A stretch of 64,000 nucleotides of DNA from Planctomycetota bacterium (GCA_021781415.1 JAJXWW010000157.1:26351-90350), one strand, 5' to 3'; shown: positions 16,852 to 26,587, counted from the first letter of the stretch. Numbers and translations are program-made. The notes: a model not told the origin generated them from the letters alone.

Positions 16852-19800
16852 ATGGCCATGCCGCTAACTTGTCCGCGCGGCCACCAGTGGGAAGCCGACG
16901 GACAAAATCTCTCTGCTGCTCCTACCTGTCCGATATGTGGTCTCGCGCCGTCCTCCGCAACTCCCGCCATCCCGCCGACGTTGGTTTTGCAGGGAGTCCC
17001 CCTCGTCTCCAGCGACACGCCGTCGAACGCGGCCACGATCCCGCGCGCTCCACAGGATAAAGAGGATCGATCGCGCCTTCTGTCGCAGCACATCCCCGGC
17101 TATGAAATCCAGGGAGAGTTGGGGCGCGGCGGCATGGGCGTGGTTTACAAGGCGCGGCAAATCAAACTGAATCGCGTGGTGGCGCTGAAAATGGTTCTCG
17201 CCGGCGCGCAAGCCGACCCGCTTCAACTCGAACGATTCCGAGCCGAGGCGGAGGCGGTAGCGCGGCTGCAACACGCCTACATCGTGCAGATTTACGAAAT
17301 CAGCGACTACAACGGCTGTCCATACTTTTCGTTGGAGTATGTGGACGGCGGTAATCTGGCGCAAAAGCTCACCGGCGTCCCGCAGCCGCCGCGCTTGGCC
17401 GCCCACTTCATCCGCCTGCTCGCCTTGGCCATGCACAGCGCCCATCAGAAGGGCATTATTCATCGCGATCTCAAGCCCGGCAACATCCTGCTGGCCCACC
17501 CGACCGAGCATGCTTCCGATTCGGATACGTTTCACAACGAGATGCAGGCGACGTTCCGCCTCTTTGGCATCCCGAAGATCACGGATTTCGGTTTGGCCAA
17601 ACATCTCGACGTGCAATCGCAGACGCGCACCGGGGCAATCATGGGCACGCCCAGCTACATGGCTCCCGAACAGGCCGAAGGGCACGCGCATTCCATCGGC
17701 CCAGCAACCGACGTCTACGGACTGGGGGCCATCCTCTACGAGTTATTGACGGGGAGGCCGCCCTTCGAGAGCGAAAGCTCGATGACCACCATTCGCCAGC
17801 TTTTGACCGACGACCCCGTTCCGCCGGCACAGCTGCAACTGAAAGTACCGCGCGATTTGGAGACGATTTGTCTGAAGTGTTTGGAGAAGACTCCCGCGCG
17901 CCGCTATCACAGTGCCGAAGAACTCGCCGAGGATCTGCAACGCTATCTCAGCGATCAACCGATTGAGGCGAGGCCCGTCGGATGGTGGGGCAAGACGCTC
18001 AAATGGGTGCGCCGCCATCCCACCAAGACCACGGTGGCGACGGTGATTCTGCTTTCGATCGCCACCTTTTTACTCATGGGATTGCTCTACCACTTGCAGA
18101 TGAAGGCCGCTTTCGAGAAGACGCGCGAATACTCCGACGCCAATCGGAAGAATCTCGTTCGCATGCATGTCGCCCAAGGTACGAGCGCCCTGAACAATGG
18201 CGACGGCTTTACCGCGCTGTTGTGGTTCACCGAGGCACTGCATCTGGACGGCGGCACATCCGAGGACGAAAAATCCCATCGCCAGCGCATCGCCACATTG
18301 GAGCGCGCCCTGCCTCGCCCGCAGCAATTGTGGATTCACGAAGGGGCAATCTACGAGACGCAGATTGATCCCAAGGGCGAGCGCGTGCTGGCGGCGGGCG
18401 AGGAAGGTAAAATATACATTTGGGACATCCAAAAGGGCGAACGTGTCGGCGAACCGCTGGTTCTGGGCGGGCCGGTCGTATTCGCCAGCTTCAGCCCCGA
18501 CGGTTCGCGCGTCGCCGCCGCTGGAAAAGACGGCACGGCGCGCATTTGGGATGCCGCGACGGGCTTGCCAATTACTCCCCTGTTGCCCATTGGCGGCGCG
18601 GCGCGCGACCTCGCCTTTAGTCCCGATGGACGGCAATTGGCGACGGCCGCGGGCGAGGCGGCGCGCGTGTGGGACGCGGCGAACGGGAAACTCTTGCCCG
18701 GAGAATTAACACATAAAGGATCGGTAAACGCCGTTCGCTTCAGCCCCGATGGCCGATTGCTGGCGACTGCCGGCGACGATGGCTTGGTCCGTCTGTGGGA
18801 AGCGGCGTCGCGCAAACCATCCCCCATCGTCTTACCGCACGATCGAGCGGTCCTTTGTCTTGCTTTCAGTCCCAATAACAAGCAATTGGCCAGCGGCAGC
18901 GCGGATCGATCGGCACGAGTGTGGGACTTGGAGTCCGGAGTCGCCGTGGGGCGGCGCTTGTGGCATCGCAGCGCGGTGTCGCGCGTGGTTTTCAGCCCGT
19001 TTGGGAAGCGTCTGTTGACCAGCGGCGAGGACGGAGCGGCCATGATTTGGCGTGTGGCCGACGGCGAGCGACTGGTCGAACCCATGAGGCACAAAAGCGT
19101 CATCCGATGCACGGCATTCAGCCCAGACGGCTGCCGCGTGGCCACGGCGGGAGACGACAACTCAGCCCGCGTTTGGAGTGCCAACACCGGCGAACCGTTG
19201 ACGCCCCCTCTCCGTGCGAACGGGAGTGTCAATCGCGTGTGCTTTGGGCCGCGCGGACGGCGTTTGGTCGTCGCTGGCGACGATGGCACCGTCCGCCTTT
19301 GGGATGTGGCGTGCCGTCATCGCGCGCGTGTCGTCGAGGAAGGAGCCGATTTTCGACGCCGCGCGGATCGTGAATTGCGCGTGGGTACGCTCGACGACCC
19401 GCCTCCCGACGACGAATCCATGGGTCGAACAAGCCCCGATGGTCGCCTCGTTCTGAAGATCGGCAACGACAACACCGTGCGCGTCTGCGATCGCGCGAAC
19501 GGCAAACAGGTTGCCCCGCCTCTGGCCCATCGCGGCGAGATCCTTCACGCGGCCTTCCGTGCCGACGGTGCGCAGATCGTTACCACCAGCGCCGATGGAA
19601 CGGCGCGCGTCTGGGAAACGGCTTCCGGCGCTCCCATCGGCGAGGCGTTATGTCATGCCAGCGCCGTATTGTACGCCGATTTCAGTCCCGACGGGCATCG
19701 ACTCGTCACCGCAAGCGACGACAACACGGCCCGAATTTGGGAAATCGAGAGTGGCAAATTATTGGTCCCGCCCTTAAAGCACGAAGGAACCGTGACGCGA

Positions 19801-20928
19801 GCGATTTTCAGTCCGAACGGACGGCGCGTGGCCACCGGCAGCCTCGATCAAACGGCCCGAGTCTGGGACTCTGCCACCGGACAGACATTGACCCCGCCCT
19901 TGCTCCATCCTTGGGATGTCCGAAGCGTCCGCTTCCGCCCCGACGGCCGAGAGTTGATCGTGGTTGGAAGCAACGGCGCGATTTGGGCCTGGGAACTGCC
20001 CAATACCGATCGATCCGTTGAGGAACTCGTTGATCTGGCAAAGATGCTTTCCGGAAGTCGGATCGACGAACAACGCGGGTTGATGCCGCTAACTTCCCTC
20101 GAACTAGAGAGAGTTTGGTCATCGCTCCGCGCTTCGCGCGACGATTTGTTTCACTTCTCCGCCGAGGAAGTGACGGCTTGGCATCGACAAACCGCCGAAG
20201 AGTGCGCGCGCGCCCTGCATTGGGAATCCGCGCTGTGGCATCTGAATCGTTTGCTCGAAAAGGAGCCGGACAACTGGCTCTATCTTGCCCGCCGCGGTCG
20301 CATCTTTGCCGAACTCAATCGTTGGACGGAGGCCAGCGCCGATTTCTCTGGAGTCGTGCGCTTGGCCCCGAAAGAGGCGGAGGCATGGTGTCTCCACACC
20401 CTCCTCCGCCTGCGGGCCGGCGATGGCGACGGGTATCGCAAAGCCTGCGCCGCACTCGATTCGATCGAGCGCGAGAATGGCGCTTGTCGTCTCGCCTATC
20501 TAACCGCTTGGACCTGTACGCTCTCGCCGGATTCGGGAGTAAAGGGAGAGCGTCTGGTTGAAATGGCTAAGCGCGCGGTGGAACGCGACGCAAACGATCC
20601 GGATTATCTCTGTACGCTGGGAGCGGCCCAGTTGCGCGCCGGCGATTACCGAGCGGCCGAGAAGCTGCTCACCGAGGCCCTCTCGCTTCAAGGACGGAGG
20701 CCGCATATACGCGAGAATCTGTGGTTGTCCCTCCTCGCTTCGCGTCTGGGCAAAGTAGACGAGGCGAGGCGACAGCTCGACGAAGCCACCCTCGGTCTCA
20801 CCGCCCTGAGTGCGGGAAATAATGCCCTCGAAAATACCGCGCTGCCCTGGGTTCAACGACAGCAGCTGGAAATACTCCGACGGGAAGCCGAGGAAGCGTT
20901 GAAGAAACCAAAAGAGAAAGGAACGTAA
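16852..20928 (+). CDS. Ser/Thr protein kinase with WD40 repeats and TPR-like tail
   Basis: A 1,358-residue transmembrane kinase. The N-terminal zinc ribbon has CPRGH and CPICG. The kinase domain, residues about 84-355, has the glycine loop GRGGMG, VALKMV, catalytic HRDLKPGN (near 205), TDFGLA and the APE-type motif MAPEQAEG. A single membrane helix follows near residues 394-414. After that, from about 500 to 1050, come WD40 repeats with repeated FSPDG...LATAG...ARVWD units; at least a dozen can be counted. The last 250 residues are helical TPR-like (ALHWESALWHLNRLLEKEP, YLARRGRIFAELNRW). Such proteins are a planctomycete hallmark. The outer part probably senses or scaffolds. Confidence 0.93.
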   Translation: MAMPLTCPRGHQWEADGQNLSAAPTCPICGLAPSSATPAIPPTLVLQGVPLVSSDTPSNAATIPRAPQDKEDRSRLLSQHIPGYEIQGELGRGGMGVVYKARQIKLNRVVALKMVLAGAQADPLQLERFRAEAEAVARLQHAYIVQIYEISDYNGCPYFSLEYVDGGNLAQKLTGVPQPPRLAAHFIRLLALAMHSAHQKGIIHRDLKPGNILLAHPTEHASDSDTFHNEMQATFRLFGIPKITDFGLAKHLDVQSQTRTGAIMGTPSYMAPEQAEGHAHSIGPATDVYGLGAILYELLTGRPPFESESSMTTIRQLLTDDPVPPAQLQLKVPRDLETICLKCLEKTPARRYHSAEELAEDLQRYLSDQPIEARPVGWWGKTLKWVRRHPTKTTVATVILLSIATFLLMGLLYHLQMKAAFEKTREYSDANRKNLVRMHVAQGTSALNNGDGFTALLWFTEALHLDGGTSEDEKSHRQRIATLERALPRPQQLWIHEGAIYETQIDPKGERVLAAGEEGKIYIWDIQKGERVGEPLVLGGPVVFASFSPDGSRVAAAGKDGTARIWDAATGLPITPLLPIGGAARDLAFSPDGRQLATAAGEAARVWDAANGKLLPGELTHKGSVNAVRFSPDGRLLATAGDDGLVRLWEAASRKPSPIVLPHDRAVLCLAFSPNNKQLASGSADRSARVWDLESGVAVGRRLWHRSAVSRVVFSPFGKRLLTSGEDGAAMIWRVADGERLVEPMRHKSVIRCTAFSPDGCRVATAGDDNSARVWSANTGEPLTPPLRANGSVNRVCFGPRGRRLVVAGDDGTVRLWDVACRHRARVVEEGADFRRRADRELRVGTLDDPPPDDESMGRTSPDGRLVLKIGNDNTVRVCDRANGKQVAPPLAHRGEILHAAFRADGAQIVTTSADGTARVWETASGAPIGEALCHASAVLYADFSPDGHRLVTASDDNTARIWEIESGKLLVPPLKHEGTVTRAIFSPNGRRVATGSLDQTARVWDSATGQTLTPPLLHPWDVRSVRFRPDGRELIVVGSNGAIWAWELPNTDRSVEELVDLAKMLSGSRIDEQRGLMPLTSLELERVWSSLRASRDDLFHFSAEEVTAWHRQTAEECARALHWESALWHLNRLLEKEPDNWLYLARRGRIFAELNRWTEASADFSGVVRLAPKEAEAWCLHTLLRLRAGDGDGYRKACAALDSIERENGACRLAYLTAWTCTLSPDSGVKGERLVEMAKRAVERDANDPDYLCTLGAAQLRAGDYRAAEKLLTEALSLQGRRPHIRENLWLSLLASRLGKVDEARRQLDEATLGLTALSAGNNALENTALPWVQRQQLEILRREAEEALKKPKEKGT

Positions 20929-21042
20929 ACCTCAACGCCGCGCCGTTCCTCGCTTCGACCCAGTATCCGTTGGCGAATCCGCGCCGTTCGATTACGATGG
21001 CATCGTGGTTTCAAGGATTATGCGGACAGAATGGGACGGCGT

Positions 21043-21780
21043 ATGACGTATTGTTTAGGCATCACGACCAAGCATGGGCTGGTGTTGGCGTCGGACTCGC
21101 GCAGCAACGCGGGGTACGATCAAGTGAACGTCTGTCGAAAGATGCACTGTTTCGTGCAGCCGGACGAACGGGTGTTCGTCGTGCTGACGAGCGGCAGCGT
21201 ATCGTTGACGCAATCGGTGCTGTCGCTGTTGCGGCACGATTTCGATCGCGGCGAGGGGTTGGCCTCCGTGCCGTCTCTCTACGACGCCGCCCGTCACGTC
21301 GGCGATCGCGTGCGGCGCATCGCCGAACTCGACCGCGCCGCGCTCGAGCGGGACCAATTCGCCTTTAACATCCATTTTCTCTTGGGGGGACAGGTGCGCG
21401 GCGAAAAGCCGTATTTGTATCTCATTTATCCTCAAGGCAATCCCTTGGCCGCGACGGAAGAATCGCCGTATTTGCAGATCGGCGAGTGCAAGTACGGCAG
21501 GCCGATCCTCGATCGCGGCGTGCGCTACGATCAAACGAGTCTCGAAGAAGCGGCTAAGTACGCCTTGATCTCGCTCGACTCCACGATGCGTTCCAACGTC
21601 ACCGTCGGCCCGCCCATCGATTTGTTGACCTATCGAGCCGACGAGTTTCGCCTGTCGCGGCGACGACGTTTCGCGGCCAACGATCCCGAGTTGCTGGCGG
21701 TGCAAGTGCAGTGGGAACGCTCGCTTCGCATGGCCGTGCGCGACCTACCGGCCATTCGCTTCGACGAGGTCGAGGGATAA
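21043..21780 (+). CDS. Anbu-type proteasome-like peptidase
   Basis: A 245-residue N-terminal-nucleophile hydrolase of the Anbu (ancestral beta subunit) type. The ATG at 21043 puts Thr at position 2 (MTYCLGI), which would be the nucleophile after Met removal. Asp18 (ASDSRSNAGYD) and Lys33 (RKMH) are in the proteasome positions. I rejected the longer start at 21031 because it would bury the Thr. Anbu genes often travel with an alpha-E protein, an ATP-grasp protein and a transglutaminase; none is adjacent here. The physiological substrate is unknown. Confidence 0.88.
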   Translation: MTYCLGITTKHGLVLASDSRSNAGYDQVNVCRKMHCFVQPDERVFVVLTSGSVSLTQSVLSLLRHDFDRGEGLASVPSLYDAARHVGDRVRRIAELDRAALERDQFAFNIHFLLGGQVRGEKPYLYLIYPQGNPLAATEESPYLQIGECKYGRPILDRGVRYDQTSLEEAAKYALISLDSTMRSNVTVGPPIDLLTYRADEFRLSRRRRFAANDPELLAVQVQWERSLRMAVRDLPAIRFDEVEG

Positions 21781-21874
21781 GTTTGCCTCTCTCGTGCCTG
21801 GAAAGAAAGAATCCTCCGCGACTCGGCTTATGGCCGTCTCGCGAAGGATTCGTGAGCGGATCGGTCGTCTCAAC

Positions 21875-22888
21875 TCAACCGAGCAGTAAACTCGGCTCCC
21901 AGCCGACTCGTTCGGCGGAGGCACGAAGTTTTTCGAGCGCGCGATTCTGAATCTGGCGAACGCGCTCTTTGCTGATGCGGAGCAGGTGGCCGATCTGCCG
22001 CAGGCTGTGCGTGCCGTTGCCGGTCAGGCCGAAGCGCAAATCGAGTACCTTCCGCTCGCGCGGTCGCAGATTCTCCATCAGATACTGCAACGCTTCTTGG
22101 CGCTCGGAGTTCTGACGTTGCGTCGAACTCTCGTTATCCGGCATGGCTTCCGTCAATTTGAAGTCGCTGTCGTCGTCGAGGACGGCATTGAGCGAGACCG
22201 GAGTGCGCGTGGCCGTTTGCAGATGGGTGAGGTGTTCGAGGCTGCTGCCGGTGCGCGAGGCAAGTTCCTGCGGGGTGGGCAGATGTTTGCCGCCGTGAGC
22301 CAGGGCTTCGGACTCTTGCTGAAGGAGACCGAGTTCCTGAAGGTGGTGCGGCGACAGGCTGACCAAATGGCTCTGGCGGGCAACGGCAATTTGCAGCGTC
22401 TGACGAATCCACCACGTCGCATAGGTAGCCAAACGGGTTCCGTGGCTGACATCGAATCGATCGATGGCCTGCATCAGACCGCAGACGGCTTCCTGAAGCA
22501 AGTCGGCATAGCTGAGGGCGTGATGGCGAAAGCGCTTGGCAACGTGAGCGGCCAAACGGATGTTCGCCGAGGCAAGCCGATGCTTGAGGTGGATATACCG
22601 ATCGTGCAAGCGGCGAACGGCAGCGAGGCTGCGGGCCTCATTATCGCAGTGTTCGCGGACGAACTGAGCCATCGGCCACGGTTCCAAGGCCGGGCGATGT
22701 TGGCGGAGGCGTGGGAAGTTGCGGATCAGCACTCGCACGAGTTCACATTTCGTTTCCCAGAAATCGGCGAGCAGCTCGCGCTCTTCTTCCGGTGTCAACA
22801 GGTCCGAAGAGAAAATCGTGGTCGTCGCCACGGGGGTTGTCTCTTCGGTCTCTGGCGGGCGCTTCCGACGTCGCGTCTTCATGGCCAT
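21875..22888 (-). CDS. RpoD-like sigma-70 family RNA polymerase sigma factor
   Basis: A 337-residue sigma factor with a full region 2 (LASANIRLAAHVAKRF, SYADLLQEAVCGLMQAIDRFDVSHG, TYATWWIRQTL), a region 3 (PTPQELASRTGSS) and region 4 (RPRERKVLDLRFGL, LRQIGHLLRISKERVRQIQNRAL). The promoter-melting Trp pair is present in ATWWIR. It lacks the long region 1.1 of the primary factor, so it is probably a group 2 or alternative factor. It is convergent with the Anbu gene, 95 bp away. Regulon not inferable. Confidence 0.9.
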   Translation of the reverse strand: MAMKTRRRKRPPETEETTPVATTTIFSSDLLTPEEERELLADFWETKCELVRVLIRNFPRLRQHRPALEPWPMAQFVREHCDNEARSLAAVRRLHDRYIHLKHRLASANIRLAAHVAKRFRHHALSYADLLQEAVCGLMQAIDRFDVSHGTRLATYATWWIRQTLQIAVARQSHLVSLSPHHLQELGLLQQESEALAHGGKHLPTPQELASRTGSSLEHLTHLQTATRTPVSLNAVLDDDSDFKLTEAMPDNESSTQRQNSERQEALQYLMENLRPRERKVLDLRFGLTGNGTHSLRQIGHLLRISKERVRQIQNRALEKLRASAERVGWEPSLLLG

Positions 22889-23490
22889 CTTTTCCTACAA
22901 CTAGAGGCTAAACGTATCGTGTCCCCAAAATCAACAAGTCGTCGTTCTCCCGGAGCGACGACGCCAACAGCTTCCGATCCCAAATACCGAAGCGACAGTA
23001 TGGAGAGCCACGCTGGCATCGGTCTGAGGCCGGATGGATTCGCATCGCGGTAGAGTTTCCATTCGACGATTTCAACGCACCCCTCGAAACGGAGACAGCA
23101 CGGCAACGAACTTCATCGCCCACTCCGGCCCCATCCTGACGAGGCGCGCAAGGCATACGGTCGCGGACTCTGCCGCCCAGGGAGAGGAAGGCCGCCTTCC
23201 AGGTTCGCAGTCCTTTGGAACCGTATGCGCGGGAAAGGGTTCTCCCTGATCTTCCTAACGTGCCGCCTTATTGTAAAGTCCCGATGAGTCCATAGCAAGA
23301 TTTATTATCGAAAAGTGCGCGGATTGTTTGAAGGAGGTTTGCGCCGCTTTTCCGACTCGATTTGCGCTCAGAAGAGGTCTTTTCACTTGACAACTCACGA
23401 TCCTGCTTCACGTTACATCATCGACCCGACGGCAGCGAACGCTGCCGAGCATTTCATCATCGGGACGATCGACCTCCTTCCATCGGCTTT
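22889..23490. other. Divergent intergenic region, no gene seen
   Basis: About 600 bases lie upstream of both the sigma factor (minus) and the receiver-GGDEF gene (plus). I found no convincing coding frame, tRNA or structured RNA. A TTGACA at 23385 has no well-spaced -10 box. Confidence 0.55.
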
Positions 23491-23519
23491 TTGGCATTCT
23501 TTCTCGCGTGATGTAGAAT
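23491..23519 (+). promoter_or_regulatory. Sigma-70-type promoter for the receiver-GGDEF gene
   Basis: TTGGCA (23491-23496), a 17-bp spacer and TAGAAT (23514-23519) form a near-consensus promoter. It lies about 108 nt upstream of the GTG start at 23627. Planctomycete promoters are poorly characterised, so this is a sequence match only. Confidence 0.5.
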
Positions 23520-23626
23520 GAAGTGTTCCTACATTGGTGTTCTGCGTTTGCCTCTCGTCTCCCCCGTCGGCGAGGAGGTGGAGTCCACGACAGAGCAGAT
23601 CGTGGGAACAGCGGAGGGATTCGGTA

Positions 23627-24658
23627 GTGGAATCACCGAAGTGTTCGCTCTTGGTCGTCGATGACGAGCCGTATATTCTGCCGACGTTAAAAGCCCTACT
23701 GTCGGGAGAGTACGAGGTCATCACCGCCGACTGCGCCGATACCGCGAAAGCCATTTTCGCGCGCCGATCCGTCGATCTCGTCCTGACCGATCAGAAGATG
23801 CCGAGGCAGACCGGCATTCAACTTCTCGAATGGGTCTGCGCTCACCATCCGCGCACCGTTCGCTTGCTGATGACCGGACATGCGGAGCTTGAGGACGCCG
23901 TCAACGCCATCAATCGCGGGCAAGTCTACCACTACTTGCTCAAGCCCTGGCGCACCGAAGAGTTGATCCAGATCCTTCGCAATGCCGCCGAGAAATTTCA
24001 GCTGGAACGCAGCCGAGACAGGCTCCTCGAACAGCTGAGTCTGCTCAACGCCGATCTGGAACAGCGAGTCACCGACCGAACCCGAGCGCTGCAAGAAGCC
24101 AATCACATGCTGGAACAGCGCGCGCGCGAGCTCGAGCGCCTGGCGCTGACCGACTCCTTGACCGGGTTGTTCAATCGTCGAGCCATGGAAGAATTGGCTC
24201 GCTTCGAACTGAAACGCCATGCCCGCTATCCCAGTCCGCTGACCATCGGATTGATTGACATCGATTGCTTCAAAGAGATCAACACCCGCTATTTGCTGCC
24301 GGGCGGCGACGAAGCGCTGAAGGCGTTGGCTCGCATCTTAACGACCTCGGTGCGCGAGGTGGATTCCGTCGGCCGCATCGGCGGCGACGAGTTTCTCATC
24401 ATCGCGCGGGAGACGAATGAGGAAGGGGCGAAGCATCTCGCCGAGCGGATTCGCGCCACGGTCGCCGCCACGCCGATTCCCTACGGAAAGCAGACGATTC
24501 GCATTTCGGTGAGTGTGAGTTTTGCGGTCGCGGACGTGGATGCGCCCGCCGATTTTGAGATCCTCTATCGCCTCGCCGCCAGTTCCATCAAAGATGCCAA
24601 GGAGATGGGGCGCAATTGCTTCGCGGTCTGTCGCATGACGGCGGAATCGTTAAGCTGA
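23627..24658 (+). CDS. Response regulator with GGDEF diguanylate cyclase output
   Basis: The GTG start at 23627 has GGAGGG 8 nt upstream; an in-frame ATG at 23534 would add 31 unlikely residues. The receiver domain (residues 1-125) has LLVVDDEP, phosphoacceptor Asp in LVLTDQKMP, LLMTGHAE and the Lys in LLKPW. A coiled coil follows (residues about 125-180). The GGDEF domain has LTDSLTGLFNRR, GLIDIDCFKEIN and an intact GGDEF. RxxD (REVD) lies 5 residues before the GGDEF, so the inhibitory I-site is kept. It should make c-di-GMP when phosphorylated. No cognate kinase is adjacent. Confidence 0.93.
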   Translation: MESPKCSLLVVDDEPYILPTLKALLSGEYEVITADCADTAKAIFARRSVDLVLTDQKMPRQTGIQLLEWVCAHHPRTVRLLMTGHAELEDAVNAINRGQVYHYLLKPWRTEELIQILRNAAEKFQLERSRDRLLEQLSLLNADLEQRVTDRTRALQEANHMLEQRARELERLALTDSLTGLFNRRAMEELARFELKRHARYPSPLTIGLIDIDCFKEINTRYLLPGGDEALKALARILTTSVREVDSVGRIGGDEFLIIARETNEEGAKHLAERIRATVAATPIPYGKQTIRISVSVSFAVADVDAPADFEILYRLAASSIKDAKEMGRNCFAVCRMTAESLS

Positions 24659-24665
24659 GGGTCAA

Positions 24666-25430
24666 TCAAAGCGGCGATCGTTCGGGAGCCGAGCAGCGAG
24701 AGTATGCGAAGAATAGATTGCGAGCCGCCTTGCGCGTGTCCTTGGCCAATCGACACAACTCACCGATGAGTCTGGGATGACACAACGCGCTCGCCGCCAG
24801 TCGGAACGGCGCGAGCCGTCCCTTCTCGATCGTCCCGACCAGCTGCGGGGATAGGGCGGTGTGCATGTCGTCGGAGATGACGCGCAGACAGGCAAAAGGA
24901 ACTCGACGTTCCAGACACAATCGAGCAACCACGGCGCTTTCCATGTCCACGGCCAAGGCGTTGTAGCGGCTTCCTAGCTCTTGTTTCTCGGTAGGATCGC
25001 TGAGGAGTCGCGGCACGGTCAGAAGTCGCCCCGATGCCGCTGGGCTTCGATTCGCTTCCAGAAGGGGCGATGTCGGCCATCGACGATTTTCAAGATCGAC
25101 GATTTCCGTTGCCTGCACCGCATCGCCCACCTGAAGATGGGATTGCAACGACCCAGAAAAGCCGAGCAACAACAGCGAACGCGGACGATACGGTACATCG
25201 CCCAGACGCGGCTCGCTCAAACACCAGCGCACAGCCGTCTCCATCGCCGTCGCGCCGATGCCGGTTTCCAGCATCAACACCGATTCGCCTGCCCTCGCGC
25301 GGAATTCGGCGCGGCAGGGAGCGCCCGCAAAGCGCTTCCGAAAAGAATAAGCGCGCCGGAAGTACATCGACTCGCGGCGCAGCGCGAACACCACGCAGGG
25401 ATCGGTTAGGGGCCGGTTGCCATTCGTCAC
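24666..25430 (-). CDS. hpnG: Hopanoid-associated nucleosidase/phosphorylase HpnG
   Basis: About 254 residues of the MTA/SAH nucleosidase fold (FSGSLQSHLQVGDAVQATEI, NALAVDMESAVVARL). HpnG removes adenine from adenosylhopane to give ribosylhopane. The call depends on the neighbour hpnH, since the fold alone would allow other nucleosidases. The start is probably GTG at 25430, which overlaps the hpnH stop by 4 nt (GTGA). A GTG at 25442 is an alternative. The gene is the last of shc-hpnH-hpnG and converges on the GGDEF gene 7 nt away. Confidence 0.85.
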   Translation of the reverse strand: MTNGNRPLTDPCVVFALRRESMYFRRAYSFRKRFAGAPCRAEFRARAGESVLMLETGIGATAMETAVRWCLSEPRLGDVPYRPRSLLLLGFSGSLQSHLQVGDAVQATEIVDLENRRWPTSPLLEANRSPAASGRLLTVPRLLSDPTEKQELGSRYNALAVDMESAVVARLCLERRVPFACLRVISDDMHTALSPQLVGTIEKGRLAPFRLAASALCHPRLIGELCRLAKDTRKAARNLFFAYSRCSAPERSPL

Positions 25431-26446
25431 GAGATCTGCCACATGAGCATTTTGAGACTGTCGCCCATTCGTTTATTGACGCCGAGAGCGGCGGAGGGTT
25501 CGTAGCCGCAGTGTACCATGCAATGCTCGCAGCGCGGATCTTTGCCGGCCCCGTATTGGTCCCAATCGGTGTTTTCCATCAGATCGTCAAAGGTCTCGTG
25601 GTGTTCGTCGGTGATGAGATAGCAGGGGCCTTTCCACCCCTTGACGTTGCGGGTCGGATTGCCCCAAGCGGTGCAGGTCAGTTCGCGTTTGCCGCTGAGA
25701 AACTCCAGGTAGATCGGCGAGGACATCATGCGATATTTGCCCAACAGTTTCTCGGCTTCCTGAAACTTGGCGCGAATGTCGTCGCGCGTCAGGAAGATCT
25801 CGGCCGCGCCTTTGGGATTGGTCTGCTGTACGGCGGTGTATCCGTAGGCCGGAGAGAGCATGAACCCATCGACGTTCAGTTTCGTCAGGTACGCGAAGAG
25901 CGCGTCGATCTCGGCGAGATTCGTTTCTTTGTATATCGTCGTGTTGGTGCAGACGAGGAAGCCGGCCTTTTTGGCGGCGATGATTCCCTCCACGGCAGCT
26001 TGGAAGACCCCCTGGCGTTCGACGGCCAAATCGTGCGTCTCTTCGAGACCGTCGAGATGGACGTTGAAGAAGAAGCGGCTCGTCGGTCGGAACTCGCGCA
26101 AGCGCTTCTTGATGAACATGCCGTTGGTACAGAGATAGATGTGTTTGCGTCGCTTCAATATCCCGTGTACCAGCGCGCCGATTTCGGGGTAGATGAGCGG
26201 CTCGCCGCCACAGATACTAACGATGGGCGTGCCCGCTTCGTCGACCGCTTGGAGACACTCCTCCACGGTGAGTTTATCCTTGATCGTCTGCGAATACTCT
26301 CGAATGCGTCCGCAGCCGGTGCAGGTCAGATTGCAGGCGTGCAGAGGCTCGAGCATCAAAACGAGAGGAAATCGTTTGGTACCTTTCAGAATCTTACCGG
26401 CCATGTAGCCGGCCATACTTGTCGTGAGGCTTAGAGGAAATCGCAT
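25427..26446 (-). CDS. hpnH: Adenosyl-hopene transferase HpnH (radical SAM)
   Basis: A 339-residue radical SAM enzyme that joins 5'-deoxyadenosine to diploptene to form adenosylhopane, the first step of extended hopanoids. The cluster motif is CNLTCTGC (CxxxCxxC), followed by ICGGEPLIYPEIG. A C-terminal SPASM-like Cys set (CTAW, GPCYL, CEHCMVHCGYEPS) is present. The start at 26446 (MRFPLSL) has AGGAG 7 nt upstream; the longer frame from 26482 is rejected. It lies between shc and hpnG on the minus strand, consistent with an operon. Confidence 0.95.
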   Translation of the reverse strand: MRFPLSLTTSMAGYMAGKILKGTKRFPLVLMLEPLHACNLTCTGCGRIREYSQTIKDKLTVEECLQAVDEAGTPIVSICGGEPLIYPEIGALVHGILKRRKHIYLCTNGMFIKKRLREFRPTSRFFFNVHLDGLEETHDLAVERQGVFQAAVEGIIAAKKAGFLVCTNTTIYKETNLAEIDALFAYLTKLNVDGFMLSPAYGYTAVQQTNPKGAAEIFLTRDDIRAKFQEAEKLLGKYRMMSSPIYLEFLSGKRELTCTAWGNPTRNVKGWKGPCYLITDEHHETFDDLMENTDWDQYGAGKDPRCEHCMVHCGYEPSAALGVNKRMGDSLKMLMWQIS

Positions 26447-26497
26447 GGAAATGCTCCTAAAAAAGCCAGTTCGGCCAGACATTCGGATTCAGTCGTT

Positions 26498-26576
26498 CCA
26501 AGTTCTGAGTTCCAAATGCTGAGTGCCGAGCTTTGTTCTTTTCCTCAGAACTCGGAACTTGGCACTCAGAACTTGG
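26498..26576. repeat. Degenerate inverted repeat between shc and hpnH
   Basis: CCAAGTTCTGAGT (26498-26510) pairs with ACTCAGAACTTGG (26564-26576). Nested inside are CTGAGTGCC with GGCACTCAG and CCGAG with CTCGG. The stretch is built of GAGTTCC-like words. It occupies most of the 141 nt between the two genes and could fold in the mRNA, damping read-through from shc. Confidence 0.7.
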
Positions 26577-26587
26577 GATTACGGAGA

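Noticed and set aside
22889..23626. Possible small genes in the divergent gap
   Set aside because: Short frames on both strands lack ribosome sites and conserved features. Only a promoter match at 23491-23519 was kept.
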